Virus record (IMG/VR): IMGVR_UViG_3300017917_001342
Coordinates: 373,669-437,668 of that record
Source of the DNA: a virus
Direction: 5' to 3' (one strand)
DNA length: 64,000 bases
The translations under genes and the position numbers were made by a program. Below, in pieces: positions 53,901 to 61,200 of this stretch; the first letter of the stretch is position 1, and the number at the start of each line of letters is the position of its first letter. The notes beneath the pieces are model-generated. The model did not search any database, had not been told where the DNA came from, and saw only the letters and a program-made list of their open reading frames with translations.

Positions 53901-54319
53901 TAGGCGGTAAACCTACAATAGGCTACGGTCACTTGCTGTTACCAGATGAAGTTGCTGGTAACTATGTGCGAATTCAAGGACAAAACAGACCTCTCAACCA
54001 AGGACCGTTAACAGATGCTGAAATTGATGCACTGTTCAGAACAGATGCAGTAGAACGTGAGAACTATATCAGAAAAGTCAAAGTGCCTATTAGCCAAACA
54101 CAATTCGACATGTTGTTCTCTCTTGTATATAACTGCGGCTGGTCTAGAGACGTGTTTAGTAAATTGAACGCAGGTGACTACAATGTCAGTAGAGAATGGC
54201 TAAGTCACAACACCGTTAAGGGACAATTTAACCAAGCATTGTTCAATAGACGCCAGCGAGAATACGCAAATTTCAGCAATGGTGGTACTATAGATCCAGC
54301 AACTGGAAGATATTCATAA
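50921..54319 (+). CDS. 5: Central spike protein (gp5-like) with lytic transglycosylase, degenerate SGNH and GH24 lysozyme domains
   Basis: 1132 residues; T4 gp5 has 575. Order: gp5-type OB domain (about 25-130, VGFVKDTDDQQRMGRLRVWIP), beta-helix strands (MNLRADGDIRMEAGRSIYMK, about 268-290), SLT-like lytic transglycosylase with Glu415 (YRSEGAGSY) and ASYGPYQL, an SGNH-like fold with GDT at 545-547, SAGSYD at 595-600 and DGVTP at 660-664, a second beta-helix stretch, then T4-type lysozyme with Glu984, Asp993 and Thr999 (EEG...YLD..GKPTIGYGH). It pierces the envelope and opens the wall during infection. Start GTG 50921. Confidence 0.8.
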   Translation: MNNSIRSVHSPNSYNLEPAGRATQLDKIYVGFVKDTDDQQRMGRLRVWIPELGGDPNDTSQWFTMNYASPFAGATNPYTLTPGKTWTDTQRSYGFWFVPPNLENEVLCCFINGDPGRGIWFGCLFQQYMNHMIPGIAGTPESKQLPVAEYNKLDPTYNSRNPTRPLYTPLSEALITQGLSEDPIRGTTTATVRSNEAVNSYSGILTPGGTQFVFSDEAGDRYVRLRTQSGTQVLLNDSQGMIYLNTRDGANWMELSADGRVTVFSAASISMRCNGTMNLRADGDIRMEAGRSIYMKARGEVGTRPIQGTAASQSGQIQTARTTNTAQVPAIGVNDASTTIKVPSTAITGTFVQGMIISGIPWANPITNTAPPVQSGPSPGYPSDMTQPEIENIIREEATLRGIDPEVAVAVYRSEGAGSYQSLVPRTGAGSYNGREASYGPYQLYTGGGLGNTYETTTGRNLLTDNTKDGITNQIRFALNQAATSGWGQWYGAANAGISDFQGLNGARPVNNVNTTPNPYNSQPVDVATPPNQLAGSGQPAVVVGDTIALGTGPELAKLREGVVTSASVGATASAILSAIKNNSSVSNAQWAVVSAGSYDTVTTNEGRGQLTSNLTNIRSILNAQNYTWILPKDSVKRDVVYGFARGKGDNVVDIGASTDGVTPKNYTETASNVNETISTQLKPPSNTPNTNSTAALNNPTTGVTLSSVTVDGDFTYLNVSFPPGNQSNASNSSVITGTLQNPTDNSEQPTTNYNSTDGGMIMINSARDMHLYANGDMYQTSDGRTARSAKGNMFDYSYGSYDQGAGGYMTMQSNGVMSLGTTANMILQGAKVDINGPSAAGALAAPLAKQPIDGFLQDNDVLGPGQFRFVMRNTILSALPYHEPYAGHGGSTRGTNGYVEIGPVVDQSGRSIPSGAATSGAERPLDLLGTPNTTSAPGFYAGTGYDSKGIPQYEYRGPPDGTQVAASTLSLSPAGVYFIVGEEGKEREVYLDVGGKPTIGYGHLLLPDEVAGNYVRIQGQNRPLNQGPLTDAEIDALFRTDAVERENYIRKVKVPISQTQFDMLFSLVYNCGWSRDVFSKLNAGDYNVSREWLSHNTVKGQFNQALFNRRQREYANFSNGGTIDPATGRYS

Positions 54320-54368
54320 TAATATGTGCAGATGTTAAAAGGTTTAAAAACCAGCCAGATTTTTATCA

Positions 54369-54376
54369 ACTAAATA
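54369..54376 (+). promoter_or_regulatory. Late promoter upstream of gp25
   Basis: ACTAAATA, 30 bases before ATG 54406, in the 86-base gap after the spike gene. Confidence 0.6.
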
Positions 54377-54405
54377 TAGCTTAGATAGATCTGGTACATC
54401 CGCAC

Positions 54406-54795
54406 ATGGCAATTTTACAACAGTCAAAAATCTTCGTTGGTTACAGCACATTAGATACTAACAGCAAACAACAACAGTTTGCAGATATCCCATTGATTAA
54501 AAGAGATTTATATAATCATTTTAATACTATACCGGGACAACGTGTCATGATGCCAACCTATGGCTGTGCAGTGTGGAATTTGCTATTTGAACCATTTGAC
54601 GAAGCTGTAAAGGATGCAGTTGTAGCAGAATGTACTAAAGTAGTGATGTCTGATAGCCGTTTGATTTTACAAAGCATAACTGTAAACGAATTCAATCAGG
54701 GTTTGGTGGTACAAATGGAACTATTATACCAACCATACAATGTGATGGATACATTTAGCATTGAATTTGACCGCAGAGCGGTTTCGATGGCGTGA
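54406..54795 (+). CDS. 25: Baseplate wedge protein gp25
   Basis: 129 residues (T4, 132). IPLIKRDLYNHFNTIPGQRVMMPTYGCAVWNLLFEPFDE (in parts: LIKRDLYNHFNT, PTYGCAVW, LLFEPFDE) is the conserved gp25/lysozyme-like wedge core. It nucleates sheath polymerisation on the baseplate. No clear SD; twelve bases from gp6. Confidence 0.92.
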   Translation: MAILQQSKIFVGYSTLDTNSKQQQFADIPLIKRDLYNHFNTIPGQRVMMPTYGCAVWNLLFEPFDEAVKDAVVAECTKVVMSDSRLILQSITVNEFNQGLVVQMELLYQPYNVMDTFSIEFDRRAVSMA

Positions 54796-54807
54796 TAGGG
54801 GAATAAA

Positions 54808-57800
54808 ATGGCAGTAAGTCAACAGCAACGACAAAAACAATTATTTGCAGCAGAAGATTGGCAAGTAATCTATACCGCATTCACGCAAGTAAACTTTAAT
54901 GCATACGACTTTAATACCATTCGCAATGCAATGGTAGAATACATTCGTTTGAATTATCCAGAAGATTTCAATGACTGGATCGAATCAAGTGAATTTGTAT
55001 CAATTATAGATCTATTGGCATATCTTGGACAGAGTTTAGCGTTGAGAATGGACCTCAACACTAGAGAAAACTTTTTAGATACTGCACAGCGTAGAGAAAG
55101 TATTTTTAGATTATCTCGTATGTTGAGTTATCAACCTCAGCGTTGTATACCGGCTACAGGCTTGCTCAAGATAACACAGATTATAAGTAACCAGCCAGTG
55201 TATGATGCCAATGGTGTTAACTTACAAAACACACCTATAAATTGGAATGACCAAAACAATCCAGACTGGCAAGAACAATTCATACTGGTTTTAAACGCAG
55301 CATTGAATAACACAAACTACTTTGGCAACCCTTCTAAAAGTGGCACTGTTAATGGTATACCAACTGAACTGTATGCACTGAACAACGTAGCAATACCAAC
55401 TAGTGTGTTGCCGTTCCAAGCTGTAGTTGGTGGCAATTCAATGAATTTTGAATTAGCTAACCCAGATTTTTACAATGCAAACGAAATAACAAACACCACA
55501 CTAGGTAGTACAGGTTACTTTTACGAACGAGCACCAAATCCAATTAACAGTTGGTATGTTATCTATAGAAACGATGGCAATGGCAGCGGTAGTGCAAACA
55601 CTGGATTCTTCTTGTTCTTTAAACAAGGTACAATGAACTACAGTGATTACCTTTTAGAATTGCCTATATCAAATAGAATCATTGACATAAACGTTGATAA
55701 TATCAACCAAACTGATGTATGGGTACAAAATATCAATACAGCAGGATTGGTCACTACCGACTGGACACAGGTTCCCAGTGTTAACGGATTTAACGTTATC
55801 TACAACAGTTTGGATAAAAGTATAAGAAACATCTACTCTGTTATAACCAGAGACAACGGTGGTGCAGATCAAATCAGTTTGCGATTCGCTGACGGTAATT
55901 TCGGCAACGTGCCAACTGGCCTGCTACGCACTTGGTATCGTGTTAGTAACAACTTGCAATATCAGATCAGACCGACTGATATGTCTAATATCAAGTTCAA
56001 CTTTGCATACACTGACAACCTCAATAACACATACAGTGTTGCGTTCAATACTTCATTGCAGTACACAGTTGCAAACAGTCAATCTGCGCAAACCAATGCA
56101 CAAATTGCGTTAAATGCTGAGCAGGTTTATTATACACAAGACCGTATGGTAAACGGCGAAGATTACAATTTGTTCCCGCTGCAAAGCAGTCAGGCACTAA
56201 AAGTCAAAGCTGTTAACAGAACCTATAGCGGACAAAGTCGTTATATAGATATCAATGATCCAACTGGTACATACCAAAATCTCAATGTGTTTGCCAACGA
56301 TGGTATTCTCTATGAAGAATATGATTTAAATCGCCAAGAAGTTGCAATTGTCATAGGACAGCCAAATCAAGACATTGTTATTAACAAGATACAACCAATG
56401 GTCAACGGTGGTAGCAGCAGTTACGATGCAATGGCAGCCGAATTGCAAAATTTTTACTATGAGCGTTTTCCAAGATACACTACTACTGCACCTATTCAAT
56501 GGAATAGGCAGACAGTTATAACAGGAAGCAGTACTGGTTGGTTCAGTTTAGTAAGTGACCAAAACAAATACGCTGTTAGACTCGGCGATTATGCAGTAGC
56601 AGGTACAGGTGAATCTTATATTACAGAAGGCTGCTTGATTTATTTCACCGATAACACTACATCGCAGTGGAACAGTATACTTAAAGTAGTCGGTGATGGC
56701 ACTGGTATAAACAACACAGGTGTGTTAATAACGCAACTTGGCGCAGTAACTACATCTGCTGCACCGGCATCGGGTTCTGTAGTAAGTAGTATATGTGCAG
56801 CATTTGAAACAACCTTTACTTCTACAGAAATCAGTGAAATTGCTGCGGCAATGAATAGTAAACAGACCTTTGGTATAGGCTATGATCAGTTAGCTAAACG
56901 TTGGTATGTTATCACAAACAGTAATTTAAGCACTGATTCTACTTTTAGCTTGGCATTTGCACAAGATACTAGCAACACAAATCTAGATGCGAGTTGGTTG
57001 ATTAAAGTAATATACAACACAACAAGTTGGGTAATTCAACAACGTGCAGAACGTTATGTATTTGAAAGTGTAAGTGAAACTCGTTTTTACGTATCAAATA
57101 CTACCAACGTTATTGATCAAGTTTCCGGTAAACCTAAATTCGACTACATCAACGTACTTGGCGTAAACAGTGCTCCGTTACCACCTGCACCAGCACCCGC
57201 ATTAGGTAAAGATTACCTATGGCAAATTTATGGTCAAGAAACTTATCCGGATGGGTATTCAAATCCAGCTAGTGTGCGAGTAACATTCTGGAGAGATAGA
57301 AACTACCCGTTACCAGACGATCCTGACGAATTTGTAACAATTGTTAACCCAGACGTAACACCGCCGTCTAAGTATGTGTTCTGGGTACGATATACTAGTT
57401 CTGAAGGTTATCAATATTACCAACCAATTAATATACCAGAAAGCAGAATATACGCAACACAGATCTCTGTACCACAACCTCCAGCAGGAGATTGGGTAGA
57501 AGGGGAAGTTGCATACGTTATCAGTGGTAGCTTGTTCTATCAATATCGCAACGGTAGTTTAGTCAATGTCACATCCGAATACAAAGTTAGAATAGGTAGA
57601 TCTGACATAGACTACATGTGGAAACACTATGCGTCTTATAATCAGCGCATAAATCCTGCACTGATGAACATAATAGACATCTATGTTCTCACTGCAACAT
57701 ACAATGCAGATCTTAGAAACTGGATCAGTGTGGGTGGTAGCGAATCTGTTAAACCATTGCCTCCGACTACAGAAGAATTAAAAGGTCTGTTTAGCTATTT

Positions 57801-58227
57801 TGAACAATACAAAATGATGACTGATCAAATCATATGGCATCCTGTGACATATAAAATACTGTTTGGTTCACAGGCAGATCCAGAGTATCAAGTCACATTC
57901 AAAGTAGTTAAAGTACCAGGAACCACATATAGTGATAACGAAGTAAAAAGTCTAGTTAAGTCACAAATTGATTCGTACTTTGCTATAGGAAACTGGGATT
58001 TTGGTCAAAGCTTCTTCTTTACTGAAATGGCAACATACATTCAAGTAAATCTTGCTACAATCGTAGCAAGTATTGTACCTGTACCTGTTAACGGTAGAGC
58101 AAGATTTGGTGATTTATTTGAAATTACTGCGCAGCCTAATGAAATTTTTATTAGCAGCGCAACAGTTAATAACATAGTTATAGTACAAAGCCTTACTGAA
58201 GCACAATTAGGATTGTCAAATGGTTGA
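54808..58227 (+). CDS. 6: Baseplate wedge protein gp6, enlarged
   Basis: 1139 residues against 660 in T4. The N-terminus (AEDWQVIYTAF, NAMVEYIRLNYPEDFNDWIESSEFVSIIDLLAYLGQSLA, quoted in parts) and the C-terminal YFAIGNWDFGQSFFFTEMA segment are gp6-like. An insert of roughly 400 residues (about 560-960) is beta-rich. gp6 dimers form the inner wedge ring. AGGGGA precedes ATG 54808. Confidence 0.92.
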   Translation: MAVSQQQRQKQLFAAEDWQVIYTAFTQVNFNAYDFNTIRNAMVEYIRLNYPEDFNDWIESSEFVSIIDLLAYLGQSLALRMDLNTRENFLDTAQRRESIFRLSRMLSYQPQRCIPATGLLKITQIISNQPVYDANGVNLQNTPINWNDQNNPDWQEQFILVLNAALNNTNYFGNPSKSGTVNGIPTELYALNNVAIPTSVLPFQAVVGGNSMNFELANPDFYNANEITNTTLGSTGYFYERAPNPINSWYVIYRNDGNGSGSANTGFFLFFKQGTMNYSDYLLELPISNRIIDINVDNINQTDVWVQNINTAGLVTTDWTQVPSVNGFNVIYNSLDKSIRNIYSVITRDNGGADQISLRFADGNFGNVPTGLLRTWYRVSNNLQYQIRPTDMSNIKFNFAYTDNLNNTYSVAFNTSLQYTVANSQSAQTNAQIALNAEQVYYTQDRMVNGEDYNLFPLQSSQALKVKAVNRTYSGQSRYIDINDPTGTYQNLNVFANDGILYEEYDLNRQEVAIVIGQPNQDIVINKIQPMVNGGSSSYDAMAAELQNFYYERFPRYTTTAPIQWNRQTVITGSSTGWFSLVSDQNKYAVRLGDYAVAGTGESYITEGCLIYFTDNTTSQWNSILKVVGDGTGINNTGVLITQLGAVTTSAAPASGSVVSSICAAFETTFTSTEISEIAAAMNSKQTFGIGYDQLAKRWYVITNSNLSTDSTFSLAFAQDTSNTNLDASWLIKVIYNTTSWVIQQRAERYVFESVSETRFYVSNTTNVIDQVSGKPKFDYINVLGVNSAPLPPAPAPALGKDYLWQIYGQETYPDGYSNPASVRVTFWRDRNYPLPDDPDEFVTIVNPDVTPPSKYVFWVRYTSSEGYQYYQPINIPESRIYATQISVPQPPAGDWVEGEVAYVISGSLFYQYRNGSLVNVTSEYKVRIGRSDIDYMWKHYASYNQRINPALMNIIDIYVLTATYNADLRNWISVGGSESVKPLPPTTEELKGLFSYFEQYKMMTDQIIWHPVTYKILFGSQADPEYQVTFKVVKVPGTTYSDNEVKSLVKSQIDSYFAIGNWDFGQSFFFTEMATYIQVNLATIVASIVPVPVNGRARFGDLFEITAQPNEIFISSATVNNIVIVQSLTEAQLGLSNG

Positions 58228-61200
58228 ACGTCGTCGCCCTATTAAATTATTACCACCGGTTAACCAAACCGAGACGCTGACAAAGTTTTTTGCAGCAACC
58301 GTTGATCATCTTTTCCAACCAGAAAGTGTAGAATTTGTCAGTGCTTATATAGGAAGTAAACCTTCTTATTACGATCCTGCTACTGATTTTTATGTAGGCG
58401 AACCTACTAAAAGTAGAATAGATTATCAATTACCTGCTACCGCAGTTAGTAAAAATCCAAGCAGTGGATCTTTAACTAACGTAATGTTTTATGATGATTT
58501 TGTAAACGTTTTAAAGTTTCACGGTGCAAATACACAGAACCACAGTAGATTGTTTGATCAAGAATATTACAGTTGGTCTCCGCCGATTGATCTCGACAAG
58601 ATACTAAACTATACCAAATATTACTGGGCACCAAGTGGTCCGGCTCCTATAAAGTTACTATCTCAAACAGATGTAGCTGCTAACGTTTTAGGTAAAACTT
58701 CATACACATACACGGGTGTTTACCAACTTACCAGCACTGGTGAAATTGTAGAAGGTACACTTAAATTTACAACAGGTCTCATTGTTGAATTTGTTGATGA
58801 TGTATCTGTAAATTACAATAACAAACCATTGTACATCAACAATGTCGGACGATCAATACAACTGATAACACCTCCGCCTGTTAACAGCGAATTAGCAGAA
58901 ATAAAAGACTACACAACAATTGCAGTAGCTGAACATCCGACTAATACATGGAGTTCAAACAATTGTTGGTATCACGAAGATGTGTTTGTGATTTCGAAAA
59001 CAGTTATAAGCAACAGTTTTCAATTCCGTGCAGCTAGACCAATTATAGAATTTGATGCAACATTACAACTGTATAACAGTGGGTGGAATGGTCGGCCGGC
59101 TGTGACAGTGGTTTCTACTGCATCAAACGTGTATGAAGTTGTTGGCAACAATCTTGTACAACTTGACGGTACTGATATAAACAACATAGTTGGTAAAACT
59201 TCTGTTAAAATAGACAATGTCCTATTGCAAGATGGAGATACTATTCTAGTAACAGACAATCCTAGCATCACTACTAACGGTTTTGTATTTGAAGTAACTG
59301 GCATTGATACCTACGGTGTAATATCGCTAACTCAAATTGGTTCAATACCGTTAAATGGCGACACTGTGCTTTGCACATCTGGTGTTACATTTGGCAACAA
59401 ACAACTTTGGTATAATGGCACTGCTTGGATACTGGCTCAACAGCGTATACCATATGTACCACCATTGTTTGTGCTGTATGACAGTGATGGTAATAGACTA
59501 GATGATCCTAGTATATACCCAGGTAGTACGTTTGCAGGCAACACAATATTCACCTATGCAACAGACCAGTATGCCTCTGTTGACAGTGAATTGGGGTTCA
59601 GACCAAAAACCAATCAATACGGAAACTATGTATTCAACAATGCAATGGTTTCTCAAATATACACTTATCAAAATAACACTGTGATAACAGAGATCAATGG
59701 ATACTACTATTATTTGACTAGAGATAATGGTGTAGAATCCTATGATAACTCGTGGTACAAGGCACCTACTCTAAGTAGACAGTACATTGTCAACGACTTT
59801 TCTGTAGTTACACCAACTTCATCATTTACTATAGATCAAAAGCCAGATCCTAATCCTGGTATATTGCCAAGCATTTATGTAACTCTTATTAGAAATGAAA
59901 CAGCAACTTTATTAAAAAATGGAGTTGAATACACTGTAAATGGAAGAGTAGTTACACTAGCACAAGATGCTGTCTCTGGCGATAGAATAGTAATTCGTAG
60001 TTGGAGTAAAGGTGTTCCAGAAGGTAGTCTTGGCTATTATGAATTGCCTTTGAATCTCACTGCTAACCCAGATAACCTACAGATAAGCAGTATTGCACAG
60101 AGTCAATACATATCACAATTTGAAGAAATTATTGCCAACCAGCCTGGGTTCGAAGGATCGGCTATTGGTAACAACAACTGGCGAGACACTGCCAGAATTA
60201 GAAGCCTTGGTTTTAGTATATTGCAACACAGAGCGCCGATGCTAAAACCAATGATACTGAGTAGCGGAAACGTAACAGTTGGTATTAACACAGTACAGAG
60301 CGATACCGACCCTATGCTTGCAATGCAATTTACTCAGCGAGAGTATTTGCGTTTTTACAACAGATTTATATCTGCACTGTTCAATTTGTATTCTAACGGT
60401 TATACTCTTAATCAATCGCCTAGCGACTGGGTAAGTGTTGCGCTTAAACAAATTAACCTTGGCAAAACTCCTGCTAGTGCATTTGCTAATAGTGGACCAA
60501 GTACAACACAGGGTGCGTACTGCGATGTTAAGAGTACTGATCCTACATATGTACCTCCAACAGCTACTCGTCTGGGTTGTGCTCCTGCATATCTTCCAAC
60601 TGTTTATTACGACCGTGACAATCTAGTAATACAATGCCATGATGGTGCAAGAATTGTAATGGCAAAAGATGGCTTACCATTGGGCGGTATTGCAAATGGC
60701 TTGGCTAGTACAATTAGTCCTGCACTGTTGACCAATCCTGTTGCAGCAGCATGGTTGCAGTTTGAAATAGATCTGTATTTTAACTTACCATCAAGATATA
60801 GAAATCCGCAGGCAACACTTGCATTGGATATCAGAGAATACACACCTGGAAAATGGCGTCAAGGTGATTACACAGTAGACGAATTTAAACAAATCCTGTC
60901 TCCTATGTTTGATAAGTGGGTAATTACCAATCAAGTTGATTATCGAGCAAACACTACCTACGACGCAAATGATCCATTCACCTGGAACTACCATAACAGT
61001 GCAGATAAAGATGGACTGCCTGTGCCTGGATATTATCAGGGAATTTATCGCTGGTTCTACGACACAGACAGACCACATACACATCCTTGGGAAATGTTAG
61101 GTTTCACACAAGAACCAGATTGGTGGACAGTTGAATACGGTGCAGCACCTTACACCGCAGGCAACGCAGTTATGTGGGAAGACCTAAGAGATGGCTATAT

